In this document: positions 6,738 to 15,609 of the stretch, one piece after another
Position numbering within the stretch: the first letter of the stretch is position 1
How the letters are laid out: each line of letters opens with the position of its first letter
The notes under the pieces: model-generated
The model's input: only the letters and a program-made list of their open reading frames with translations
What the model was told of the DNA's origin: nothing
Databases searched by the model: none
NCBI GenBank assembly: GCA_001969505.1
Contig: LSSK01000531.1
Span: 1 to 16,885, forward strand
Direction: 5' to 3'
DNA length: 16,885 nucleotides
Origin: Zancudomyces culisetae
Lineage: Eukaryota > Kickxellomycota > Harpellomycetes > Harpellales > Legeriomycetaceae
Made by a program: the position numbers and the translations under genes

Positions 6738-9062
6738 ATGAGTTTGGAAACTATGGGGATGAGGTACAAAACGAATAAGAAGCCATTCGAGTACCAAGCA
6801 TTAAACGTACCTGGGGATTCTGGAAGGGGTTATGAAGACACTAAAAAGAATGAGTTTGGGGCAACTTACATAACCAAGGGTTCACTGATAAAAGGAAAAT
6901 GGGATCGAATCGCCAATATTGCTCTTCCAATCACCCTGATTGGGATGTCCTTGTTCACAAGGCTATACAAGATAGGCGTGTCGGACCGGGTTGTTTGGGA
7001 TGAAGCACATTTTGGTAAATTTGGAGGATATTACATCAAACAAACATTCTACCACGATGTGCATCCACCACTTGCAAAGATGCTAGTGGCGCTATCGGAG
7101 TATTTAGTGGGATTTAATGGACAATTTGAATTTGACTCTGGGGCAACATATCCAAAAGGGGTAAACTATAAATTTATGAGGCAGTTTAATGCAATGTTTG
7201 GAGTGATGTTGGTACCATTCGCATATTACACAATGCTAAACTTTGGGTCTTCAAAAAAGATTGCAGGGCTGGCTGCGTTGTTTGTAACATTTGACAACGC
7301 GTTATGCACGATTAGTAGATTTATTTTGCTGGATTCGATGCTGTTGTGCTTTACAGCGATGAGTGTTTACGGAATTAGTGGACTATACAGCCTCGAATTG
7401 AGAAGGAATAAAAATCCAATGGTTGATCCAAACGACAAAGAGAAAAACAAGTGGTTACTATTTACAGGACTTTCCTTGGGGCTGGTACTAAGCTCCAAGT
7501 GGGTAGGTTTGTTTGTATATGGGCTAGTGGGGTTGTATACATTGGATGATTTATACCGAATGATAGGAAACTCTCAACGATCACATAGATTTGTATCTAC
7601 TACTACCTTTTGCAAAAACTTTATTATCCGAGCCATCACGCTGATATTGGTACCACTAATTGTGTATCTAGTGAGTTTCAAAATACACTTCATGATACTG
7701 AATAAGTCTGGGCCGGGAGATGGTACGATGCCATCGCTGTTTCAAGCACACCTCAGGGGGATAGATTTACTACATCAGCCATTTGATGTGGCATATGGAT
7801 CAAAGGTGACAATGAGAGCAGCAGGAGGTGACTATGGGTTATTCCACTCACATGACAGCCCAATACCTGGAGGATCCAATAATCACCAAGTAACGTGTTA
7901 TGGCCATAAAGATAATAACAACGAATGGCTATTTTTCAAAGAGTATACTAAAGAGAAAAATGATGAAAGTACAAGGATAGGATCAGAAAAAAATTCGGAT
8001 CCAGAGACAGCAATGACGACAGCGACAGGGACAGATAGTATAGAGTATATTAAGAACAAAAGTATAGTTAGACTAAGGCATGTAAACACAGAGGGGATGT
8101 TGACAGTATCCAGAAATCACAAGTGGTTGCTAAATTCTAAATACTATGAGGTATCTGGACGAAAAAAAGACGTTAGTGGTAAAGAAAAGGATGAGAAAAA
8201 TGACAACTGGCAAATAGAAATAGTAGGACCAAAGAATGAAAATGTGGTTAAAGCGCTGACGGTACAGTTTAAACTGAGGCATGTAGTAACTGGGTGCTAT
8301 TTGCAGGTTACAGGGAATCAGCTTCCGGCATGGGGATACGAACAGTCAGAAGTGGTGTGTGGATTTGATGGTAAGGAGGAACACCTGATATGGAACGTAG
8401 AAAATCAATGGAACCAATTCCTGAAAAATGGCAATCCCAAGCTGGCAAAGCAGAGCTTTTTTAAGAACTTTTTATATCTCAACAAAGCAATGGCAAGAAC
8501 AAACAACGGATTGGTGCCAGACGAAGACAAGATAGATGATCTGGCATCACAACCGCTAGACTGGCCGGTGTTGCGGTATGGCATTAGGATGTCTGGGTGG
8601 GAATTCCACCGCCACAAATACTACATGTTAGGTAACCCAATGCTTTGGTGGATCAGCAGTTTGAGCATAGTACTAGGGCCTATATATATGATATTAAGCT
8701 ATATCGCACACAAAAGAACCACCAGAAATAAAAGGGATTCGCGATTTACAATTGACGACACGTACTTTTATCCCAGTGTCTTTTTGTGGCTGGGATGGTT
8801 TTTACATTATCTTCCGTTTTTTATTATGGGAAGAGTTATGTATCTACACCACTACTTTCCGTCACTGTACTTTGCAATACTGTTTTTGGCACTGCAGATA
8901 GGCCGATTTAACTTTAAGATATATCGGGTAGTGGATTTGATTTTGATTAGCGGTGTGGTTATTACCACAGTATTCGTTTATTTCTCTCCAATTACTTTTG
9001 GATTTGACTATCCGAATCATAAAATTAAAAATAGGAATTGGTTGTCTACATGGACAATCTAA
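6738..9062 (+). CDS. PMT2: Dolichyl-phosphate-mannose:protein O-mannosyltransferase, PMT2 clade
   Basis: The 774-residue product transfers mannose from dolichyl phosphate to Ser/Thr of secretory proteins in the ER membrane; PMT2-type subunits normally pair with a PMT1-type partner. The cytosolic N-terminus leads to a first membrane segment near 57-77. The lumenal loop then carries VVWDEAHFGKFG, with the essential Asp-Glu at 88-89, and VHPPLAKM at 108-115. FDSGATYP and the MRQFNAMFG block are hallmarks of the PMT2/3 clade rather than PMT1 or PMT4. More membrane segments follow to about 318. A lumenal MIR region spans about 350-555 (FHSHDSPIPGG, VRLRHVNTEG, FKLRHVVTGCYL). The C-terminal membrane bundle includes GWFLHYLPFFIMGR and the closing NWLSTW motif. 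Oddities: HPPLGKM is HPPLAKM here, and a charged linker (402-440) enlarges the MIR region. No intron. The start follows an A-rich leader. Confidence 0.93.
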   Translation: MSLETMGMRYKTNKKPFEYQALNVPGDSGRGYEDTKKNEFGATYITKGSLIKGKWDRIANIALPITLIGMSLFTRLYKIGVSDRVVWDEAHFGKFGGYYIKQTFYHDVHPPLAKMLVALSEYLVGFNGQFEFDSGATYPKGVNYKFMRQFNAMFGVMLVPFAYYTMLNFGSSKKIAGLAALFVTFDNALCTISRFILLDSMLLCFTAMSVYGISGLYSLELRRNKNPMVDPNDKEKNKWLLFTGLSLGLVLSSKWVGLFVYGLVGLYTLDDLYRMIGNSQRSHRFVSTTTFCKNFIIRAITLILVPLIVYLVSFKIHFMILNKSGPGDGTMPSLFQAHLRGIDLLHQPFDVAYGSKVTMRAAGGDYGLFHSHDSPIPGGSNNHQVTCYGHKDNNNEWLFFKEYTKEKNDESTRIGSEKNSDPETAMTTATGTDSIEYIKNKSIVRLRHVNTEGMLTVSRNHKWLLNSKYYEVSGRKKDVSGKEKDEKNDNWQIEIVGPKNENVVKALTVQFKLRHVVTGCYLQVTGNQLPAWGYEQSEVVCGFDGKEEHLIWNVENQWNQFLKNGNPKLAKQSFFKNFLYLNKAMARTNNGLVPDEDKIDDLASQPLDWPVLRYGIRMSGWEFHRHKYYMLGNPMLWWISSLSIVLGPIYMILSYIAHKRTTRNKRDSRFTIDDTYFYPSVFLWLGWFLHYLPFFIMGRVMYLHHYFPSLYFAILFLALQIGRFNFKIYRVVDLILISGVVITTVFVYFSPITFGFDYPNHKIKNRNWLSTWTI

Positions 9063-9167
9063 TCAATTGAATAGCTAGAATTATAAAAATACTATAAATA
9101 TTCACGAATAATTAAATAAGCAATTCCTCACACACACTCTCTCCTCTTAACCCTTGAACAAATATTT
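9063..9167. other. Short convergent 3' gap between PMT2 and ALDH7
   Basis: Only 105 bp separate the two stop codons. An ATTAAA variant at 9111-9116 could be the PMT2 polyadenylation signal. The mature 3' ends of the two transcripts probably overlap or come close. Confidence 0.6.
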
Positions 9168-10778
9168 TTACTCAAACTTGATTCCCTGAGCCAAAGGTAA
9201 GCTTCCACTATAGTTTATGGTACATGTTTGTCTTCTCATGTATTGTTTCCAAGCATCACTTCCGCTCTCGCGTCCACCACCAGTCTCCTTTTCACCACCA
9301 AAGGCTCCTCCAATTTCTGCACCATTGGTGGGAATGTTTGCGTTGACAATACCACAGTCAGAACCTCCTGCACCTGTCCATCGGAAGATCTTTTCTGGGG
9401 AGGTGGTAAACAATGAAGAACTCAAACCTTGTCTAACAGAGTTGTTCAGCCTGATGGCTTCTTCAAAGGTGGAGTATTTGAAGGTGTGGAGGATAGGTGC
9501 GAAAATTTCGTTTTGGACAACTGGTGCGTCGTGGCTAATAGAAGTAATTGTTGGTTCTACATAATAGTCGGATTCAAGCACACCCTTCTCAATGGCGTTT
9601 CCTCCAAGTAGGATTTTACCACCCTGTTGTTTGACTGCTTCGATTCCCTTCAAATATTCCTCAACTGCGCGGGCTGAGTGCAAAGGTCCACAAAGAACGT
9701 TGCTGGCGAGTGGGTTTCCGATTGTAATAGCCTTTTTGTATGCAGTAATGAGTTTTTCCAGGAACTGGTCGTGTATTTTTTCGTGAAGGAACAATCTACG
9801 TGCAGTAGTGCAGCGCTGGCCTGCAGTTCCCACAGCTGCAAACAGAATGGATCGAACCGCAAGATCTATATCAGCATCATCTTCCACGACAACGGCGTTG
9901 TTTCCACCAAGTTCTAGCAATGAGCGACCAAATCTGCGTTGGACATGAAGTGCAACCTCCAATCCGACCTTAGTACTGCCTGTAAATGAGACGAGGTCAA
10001 TTTCTGGGTGTGTTGACATTGCTTCGCCAATTGCTGGACCCCCAGTAACGAGTGAGCAGATTGAGGTAGGAAGGTTGTTATCTTTCAAAACTTGTTGCAA
10101 AATCTTGGTTACTGCAATTGCAGACAGTACGGTTGTAGGTGCTGGCTTCCAGATCACTGGATTTCCACAAATCAAACTGAGTGCACTGTTCCAGCCGTAT
10201 ACTGCGACTGGGAAGTTGAATGCACTGATTACACCGACTATTCCAATTGGGTTCCACATCTCCTTCATGAAATGTCCTGGTCGCTCACTTGGAATGACTT
10301 TTCCATTGAGCATTCGGCTCAAACCTGTGGCATAGTCAGCCACATCAATATATTCCTGGACTTCACCAATACCCTCAACCAAGATCTTTCCCATTTCCAA
10401 ACTGACTAGCTTGCCTAGTTCTGTACGTTTGGCATTAAGAGCCTCACGCATTTGGCGGACAATTTCTCCTCTCTTTGGTGCAGGCATCTCTCTCCACATA
10501 GCCTTTGTCTCCTTCACAGCCTCTAGGGTTGTCTTGAAGTCACTAACTGTGGCTTGTTGGATAGTTCCAAGGAGCTGGCCTGTTGAAGGACTAATGGAAT
10601 GTATTATCTCTCCTGCGCCACTACCGGCTTGTTCTGCTGCAACGCCATTGTATACTCCTGGTGTTACGGCCTCTGGTGAGCTGTTCAATCCTAGAGAGCT
10701 CAGCAGTGAACTGAGATCTGTCTTTGAAACTGCGTACTTTCCAGTAATGAGTTTAAATCCTGACTTTGAAACTGACAT
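9168..10778 (-). CDS. ALDH7A1: ALDH7 family, alpha-aminoadipate semialdehyde dehydrogenase (antiquitin)
   Basis: The 536-residue product oxidises alpha-aminoadipate semialdehyde (in equilibrium with piperideine-6-carboxylate) to aminoadipate with NAD+, a step of lysine degradation. Seen in order: [11 protein letters not shown] (99-109), AFNFP (186-190) with the transition-state Asn at 188, the Rossmann FTGSTKVG (265-272), LLELGGN with the general base Glu289, [12 protein letters not shown] with nucleophile Cys323, NEIFAP with Glu424, and the ALDH7 signature [19 protein letters not shown] (493-511). The C-terminus [10 protein letters not shown] nearly equals that of animal antiquitins. The first 20 residues have four Lys and several Ser/Thr before any acidic residue, so a mitochondrial presequence is plausible. 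No intron. The ATG at 10778 follows an A-rich leader. It is transcribed in the same direction as the PCCA gene upstream. Confidence 0.95.
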   Translation of the reverse strand: MSVSKSGFKLITGKYAVSKTDLSSLLSSLGLNSSPEAVTPGVYNGVAAEQAGSGAGEIIHSISPSTGQLLGTIQQATVSDFKTTLEAVKETKAMWREMPAPKRGEIVRQMREALNAKRTELGKLVSLEMGKILVEGIGEVQEYIDVADYATGLSRMLNGKVIPSERPGHFMKEMWNPIGIVGVISAFNFPVAVYGWNSALSLICGNPVIWKPAPTTVLSAIAVTKILQQVLKDNNLPTSICSLVTGGPAIGEAMSTHPEIDLVSFTGSTKVGLEVALHVQRRFGRSLLELGGNNAVVVEDDADIDLAVRSILFAAVGTAGQRCTTARRLFLHEKIHDQFLEKLITAYKKAITIGNPLASNVLCGPLHSARAVEEYLKGIEAVKQQGGKILLGGNAIEKGVLESDYYVEPTITSISHDAPVVQNEIFAPILHTFKYSTFEEAIRLNNSVRQGLSSSLFTTSPEKIFRWTGAGGSDCGIVNANIPTNGAEIGGAFGGEKETGGGRESGSDAWKQYMRRQTCTINYSGSLPLAQGIKFE

Positions 10779-10821
10779 TTTTGTTGTATTTACTATTTAT
10801 TTTTCTCTTGCTATTGATGTG

Positions 10822-10829
10822 TTTATATA
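10822..10829 (-). promoter_or_regulatory. Candidate TATA box for ALDH7
   Basis: TATATAAA on the minus strand starts 51 nt upstream of the ATG at 10778. Strand, spacing and consensus all fit a core promoter. Confidence 0.55.
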
Positions 10830-11846
10830 GAATTTTATTTTTTTAGTGGGTTTTAGCTTTTATTTTAATTTAAAAGGAGTCTCCACATTCCTTGAACATG
10901 CAAAGGCTAGGGATTAAATAAATATCCTTTCTGCACTTTACAACAGAATAGTGCGGAAAACTGTGTGTCTAATACAGCCGAATTTTAAATTAAAATCCCT
11001 GTTTCAACTACTAACCTTGTAAGCTGAACGTGGTATGCCCTGATTTGTGTATTGTTTTTAAGAAACACCTTGCCTTTCTTTAAGTCCCGCTATTTTTTTT
11101 TTTTCGTTGTGGTTTCCCCCTTGTATTTATACTATTTTTTTTTTTTGCTTGTATTTTTTTTTTGCCAATCTATCCCCCCTCACCTCCAACTGTTTTTTTT
11201 TATTTATGAAAAACCCTTTTGTTTAATAAACCCACATTTGTATTATCTATTTTCTAATCAAGATTCGGTGGAGAAAAGATATGTGAACATCGATATAACG
11301 CACAAAACTACAAACTGGTCCACCCACCAAACAAAAAGCATTGTTGCATTTCTTGCTTTGTTCAGTTGCAAGATGTTTCATATTTAATGGTCCAATGATC
11401 TATATATTTTTACTAAGTCCATAATCAAAAATGAGCCTCCTAGGTTACATAGATAAATTGCTGAACAAGTATAGGTGGATGGACCCAGGCTTCGTTTAAC
11501 AAAAAAAGCCAATATTGCGTAATCAACAAACATCAGCTGTGCAAAATAAAGTGCATAAATGATCCCGAAAGCCTATCTTTTTGATGAAGACACAATCACC
11601 CACCTTCCCCCTTAAATACGTAAGTGCTTATATTGCATTTTTTTTTCATTTCGGTTTCAACATGTCAATTGAAGCGTCATGATGACTAACAAAAGTTTAT
11701 TAAAAAAAAAGCGTTAGACAAAAAAAATAATAATGAGAATTAATAACTGTAATTGCATTGCGATCATATATTGCTCAACAAACCAATGCGAAAGTGCCAA
11801 ATAAAAATAAGAGTAAAGATAAAGGAAAAGGCAAGTAAAAACGCAG
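10830..11846. other. Spacer between ALDH7 and PCCA, with poly-T tracts
   Basis: About 1 kb without a credible gene. The frame at 11052-11387 mostly encodes Phe runs from T tracts. Four T runs of 12, 12, 10 and 9 nt lie at 11093-11104, 11135-11146, 11154-11163 and 11193-11201. On the ALDH7 strand these are poly-A tracts about 315-425 bp upstream of its start, a pattern known to disfavour nucleosomes. An AATAAA on the minus strand at 11696-11701 could end the PCCA transcript. Confidence 0.6.
11696..11701 (-). terminator. Candidate polyadenylation signal for PCCA
   Basis: AATAAA on the minus strand lies about 146 nt past the PCCA stop codon. The hexamer is common by chance in this composition; only position and strand support it. 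Confidence 0.3.
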
Positions 11847-14090
11847 TTATTTTTCCAACTCAACTAGGACGTCTTCTCCGTTAACAGCTTCTGCAACTTT
11901 TACATTAACAACCTTAATAACACCAGTTCTTGGTGCTCTCAAAACGTTCTGCATCTTCATTGCCTCGATTACAGCTATCTCCATTCCTTCAGACACCTTA
12001 TCACCAGGTTTTACAGATATCGAAACTATAGTTCCTGGCATTGGAGCTAAGACCATGTTTGTTGTGTCAACCTTGGCTACTGGCTTCATGTGCTTAAGCA
12101 GAGTGGCTTGGTTATTAGACAAAACAGAGACATTGTACTTGGAACCCTTGTACTGCAACAGCAGTCCATATGATGTGTTTAGCTGTCCTTGATACTGGAC
12201 TACATAGTCATTTCCGTTTGCATTTACACGAACAAAGGATGAACCAATAGACCAGTCAACTGTGATTTTATGGCTCTTTTTGTCTGCTGGAGTCTCAGCA
12301 TTATCAAATGCTACAGTTCCAGTAAACGTGTTCTTCCCCAAGAAGTTGATCATCTTTCCACCTTCGCCGGCACCTGAGCCCTCCAGAGATATATTGACAT
12401 GAGCATTAAGGTTGAATGGCTGGTTTTCACCGTCTATTTGAGGGATTGAGACTGTAAAGTGGCCATTCTGAGTCGCTGGGAGTGTAGCCAGTGAGCTGAG
12501 ACCCCTACTGTCATATTGGTAGTAGTCCCTGGTGGCAAGAATAGTCTTTAATGCGGCTGAAATCATTGCGAATTCCGCAGCCTCGCCAGATTCGATTGAT
12601 AGTAAGTGGCCTCTGAACCCATGTGGGTAGTATTTTGCCAGAAAACCGGTAAAGAGATCTCCTTTTTTGAAACTTGGGTGTGAAATAACACTACGCAGCA
12701 GAGGAATATTGTGGTTGACACCTGTAATCAGATATTGGTCAAGTGCCTTTTCCATAACTTGACGGGCCTCTTCGCGCGACTTGCCATAAGTTGACAACTT
12801 GCAAATCATTGGATCGTAGTACATTGAGATTTCGGAGCCTTCAGTAATTCCTGAATCGCATCGCACATCGTTTTCTGCAGCAATTTGTTTGGGCTCGACA
12901 TAACTTTGCAGAGTACCAATTGATGGAAGATAGTTCTCAGGATCCTCTGCATACACACGCGATTCAATTGCCCATCCTTCAAGCTTGACATCTTCCTGCT
13001 TTGTAGTGCTTAGCGGCAGATTGGCAGCAGATCTGATCATCTCCTCGACCAAATCCATCCCAGTAATGTATTCTGTAATTGGGTGCTCTACCTGAAGACG
13101 GGTATTCATTTCTAAAAAGTAGAAACGGCGCTGGTCATCTACCAGAAACTCGACTGTCCCTGCAGATGTATAGTCGACATTTCGGGCCAGAGATACAGCT
13201 TGCTCTCCCATGGCTTTTCTTGTTGCTGGGTCGATGTGTGGTGATGGCGCTTCCTCTATCACTTTCTGATTTCTGCGCTGGATTGAACACTCTCTTTCAG
13301 GCAAATAAAGCACGTTGCCTTTTCGATCTGCAATGATCTGGATTTCAATATGGCGTGGGTTGTTAATGAATCGCTCTACAAGCAGTCTGCTGTCTCCAAA
13401 ACTGCTCTTTGCCTCATCCGTGCAGAGCCTGAAGTTTTCCTCTACATCTTTTTCGTTCCAAGCTATTCTCATTCCCTTTCCTCCTCCACCTGCGGACGCC
13501 TTCAACATCACTGGATAGCCTATCTCGTTTGCTATCTGTTTTGCGTGGTTCACATCCTTTACCACACCGTTAAACCCTGGAATAACGTTGACTTTGGCCT
13601 CCTTTGCTATAATCTTGGACTGGATTTTATCTCCCATAGCATGCATTGCTTTTTCGTTAGGACCAATAAACTCAACATTGTTTGCTTCCAACATTTTGAC
13701 AAACTCGGCGTTTTCTGACAAAAACCCATATCCTGGATGAACCGCCTGTGCTCCTGTCTGCTTAATAGCGTCCATTATTGCTGGGACGTTCAGGTACGAT
13801 TGCGATGTTGGTGCAGGCCCCACTCTTATCGCCTCGTCCGCAAGCCGGACATGCAATGAGTCTGCATCAGCGTCCGAGTATATAGCCACTGTTTTTATCC
13901 CCATTTTCTTTGCTGTTCTGATGACTCTGCATGCTATTTCTCCTCTGTTTGCTATAAGAATCTTGTCAAATGTCTTTTGCGTGGTTTTGCATGGTCCGAA
14001 ATAGTTTCTGGTAACCCTGGCCAGTCTACCTGCATTTGCTCCCAAAATTCTTGCCGCCTTCTTTTCTGTTCTGTTCAATATTTGAAACAT
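11847..14090 (-). CDS. PCCA: Propionyl-CoA carboxylase alpha subunit, mitochondrial, biotin-containing
   Basis: The 747-residue product carboxylates its own biotin with ATP and bicarbonate and, with a beta subunit not in this window, converts propionyl-CoA to methylmalonyl-CoA. An Arg/Lys-rich presequence covers about residues 1-37. The biotin carboxylase domain begins at KILIANRGEIACR (43-55) and has the ATP-grasp loop KASAGGGGKGMR (197-208), EMNTRLQVEHP (327-337) and Arg378 in ESRVYAEDP. It ends near 490. The long middle part, about 500-670, has the PCC-type BT domain, seen in LLQYKGSKYNVSV and LLKHMKP. The biotinyl domain (about 675-747) carries EAMKM with the biotin-accepting Lys712. The BT domain and length favour PCC over methylcrotonyl-CoA or pyruvate carboxylase. 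Extension to 14111 would use GTG, so the ATG at 14090 is chosen. No intron. Confidence 0.93.
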   Translation of the reverse strand: MFQILNRTEKKAARILGANAGRLARVTRNYFGPCKTTQKTFDKILIANRGEIACRVIRTAKKMGIKTVAIYSDADADSLHVRLADEAIRVGPAPTSQSYLNVPAIMDAIKQTGAQAVHPGYGFLSENAEFVKMLEANNVEFIGPNEKAMHAMGDKIQSKIIAKEAKVNVIPGFNGVVKDVNHAKQIANEIGYPVMLKASAGGGGKGMRIAWNEKDVEENFRLCTDEAKSSFGDSRLLVERFINNPRHIEIQIIADRKGNVLYLPERECSIQRRNQKVIEEAPSPHIDPATRKAMGEQAVSLARNVDYTSAGTVEFLVDDQRRFYFLEMNTRLQVEHPITEYITGMDLVEEMIRSAANLPLSTTKQEDVKLEGWAIESRVYAEDPENYLPSIGTLQSYVEPKQIAAENDVRCDSGITEGSEISMYYDPMICKLSTYGKSREEARQVMEKALDQYLITGVNHNIPLLRSVISHPSFKKGDLFTGFLAKYYPHGFRGHLLSIESGEAAEFAMISAALKTILATRDYYQYDSRGLSSLATLPATQNGHFTVSIPQIDGENQPFNLNAHVNISLEGSGAGEGGKMINFLGKNTFTGTVAFDNAETPADKKSHKITVDWSIGSSFVRVNANGNDYVVQYQGQLNTSYGLLLQYKGSKYNVSVLSNNQATLLKHMKPVAKVDTTNMVLAPMPGTIVSISVKPGDKVSEGMEIAVIEAMKMQNVLRAPRTGVIKVVNVKVAEAVNGEDVLVELEK

Positions 14091-15127
14091 TCTTTTTTTT
14101 AACCTTTTCACTCGTATTCTTGTTTTCCTGTGTCTTTTAAAATCCCTCTATTTCACCTTTCTTTTTGGGACTGTGTGTTTTTCCTAAAAGTATGAATTCA
14201 ACATTTTTGTAAACTTTGGGCACAAAAGCTAATTGCATCTATGCAAGTTCATTTATAATATAAGAAGAGGAGAGAACATTGGGGAATGAGGGGATCTAGT
14301 AATATTTACTTTTACTTTTTTGTTTGCCAACTTGGAAACAATGTTGCAAATACTACAAAAGCAATATCCTTTTATTCGGGATATTCCTGTTGGCTAACTT
14401 CACCCCTCCCCCCTATTCACATTTCACGTCTTAGACATTAGAATTCAGATCAGCATTTGAAGGACGCATCATTTATTGGGTTTCCAGGCAGTAGGGTTGG
14501 ACAAGTCTACATCCACCTTGTTTCATTTGCTGTCTGTTTCAAATGACAAATAGTAAAAGCACCGAAATCCTGCTACAAATAAAAAACTCATTCTTACCTT
14601 TTACGCGATATACTATTATGCTACAAGCCGAACAGATGTGAACAAAAGAAATTTCTAAAAGTATATTTGTCTTTCTGCTTTTTTTTCCGATATACTTTTC
14701 GGTACACTTTTCAATGCTTTTCAGTTCTTTTTTTTTGAATATTTAATTTATCTTGTAGCTGTTCAACTCAGTTGGTCCGCACCAGCTTATTTAATTTTTC
14801 GCATTAGCCAACTAGTTCAATACATAAAAAACTAGGGTGGTTTTAGCAGAATCAGATTACGTAAATACATTGCGCTCATTTTTCATTAGGCTCAAATAGG
14901 ATGAAAACGTTGAGTTTGGTTACAGCTTGATCCAAAAATTGACAATTTGCATGTTTTTTACTGGATAGCATGTCCTATATCTCTACATTTCTTCGAGATA
15001 AAGCCAAAGCTTGAACCCAATTCAGAAATAGATATGTACGTTCTCAGCAGTTGTATAACAAAAAATAATGCCCTTTGCTCGGAATATTTTTTACTTGAGT
15101 ATTTGGCATATGTTAGAAGTAGTTGAT
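14091..15127. other. AT-rich DNA upstream of PCCA, no gene seen
   Basis: The left part should contain the PCCA promoter: a TTATATTATAAA-like stretch on the minus strand near 14252-14263 is a weak TATA candidate. The remainder shows no credible frame, RNA gene or repeat on either strand. Confidence 0.6.
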
Positions 15128-15421
15128 TTAGAGATTAGTTTCATCAGAACATTTCACATGTAAATATCTTTCCCTCTTCCTAGTTGAATTGTGATTTAGG
15201 CTGAAGTAGGGATTCATCCACCCAAACCTAACACGCCTTTCATCCGCCTCCCAATCCATTATCAACTTTACTATTTTTTTTTTCTTAGCCCTCAGCTCTG
15301 ACTTGCTGATAAAACGTTTTTTTGGAATTGGCAGATATGGTTGCAAGATAGCATATTGAATCAGCAATTTGTTTGCTATCACTGATATCACACCATCTTG
15401 TAGAGGCATAGATAAGCTCAT
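15128..15421 (-). CDS. Hypothetical 97-residue basic protein, weak support
   Basis: From the ATG at 15421 (A at -3) the frame gives 97 residues. The first 40 are fairly hydrophobic. A Lys-rich helix-like segment with RAKKKK (about 54-59) follows, then a WEADERRVRFGW stretch and an Arg/Lys-rich end. I recognise no family. A frame starting further upstream at 15448 would need a GTG. The base composition is less AT-biased than the flanks and the product is not low complexity, which is the only support for coding. A weak TATA-like stretch lies on the minus strand near 15474-15483. It may be a lineage-specific gene, an exon, or chance. Confidence 0.22.
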   Translation of the reverse strand: MSLSMPLQDGVISVIANKLLIQYAILQPYLPIPKKRFISKSELRAKKKKIVKLIMDWEADERRVRFGWMNPYFSLNHNSTRKRERYLHVKCSDETNL

Positions 15422-15593
15422 TATTACGATTTCAGTACTTGGAAACACTGAAATGTTCTACCGACCCAAACTTAAAATATAGCTAGTCCAACATCATTCC
15501 AGTAACAGATAAGAGCATGAGTCTAAAAAACCATGCAATGATTAGTTGAGTTCACTGAAAGGTGATAAACATGCAAGAGCTTGATCAAATCAA

Positions 15594-15609
15594 ACGGGGG
15601 TTCCCCCGT
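15594..15609. repeat. GC-rich near-perfect palindrome
   Basis: ACGGGGG and CCCCCGT are exact inverted arms separated by TT. A further palindrome, TTGATCAA (15581-15588), and the inverted CAAG/CTTG lie just to the left. Five consecutive G-C pairs are conspicuous in AT-rich DNA. A strong short hairpin or a dyad binding site is possible. Confidence 0.6.

Noticed and set aside
10411-10830. 139-codon plus-strand frame opposite the start of ALDH7
   Set aside because: It is antisense to a clear dehydrogenase gene and has no domain; it arises from the codon bias of the opposite strand.
11679-11760. ATGATGA resembling a C box of a C/D snoRNA
   Set aside because: No CTGA D box or terminal stem lies at a suitable distance.
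13079-13718. Plus-strand frames of 67-122 codons opposite PCCA
   Set aside because: They are shadows of the biotin carboxylase coding sequence.
14091-14111. Upstream extension of PCCA by seven residues
   Set aside because: The first codon would be GTG. The ATG at 14090 gives a good presequence and lies directly after an A-rich leader.
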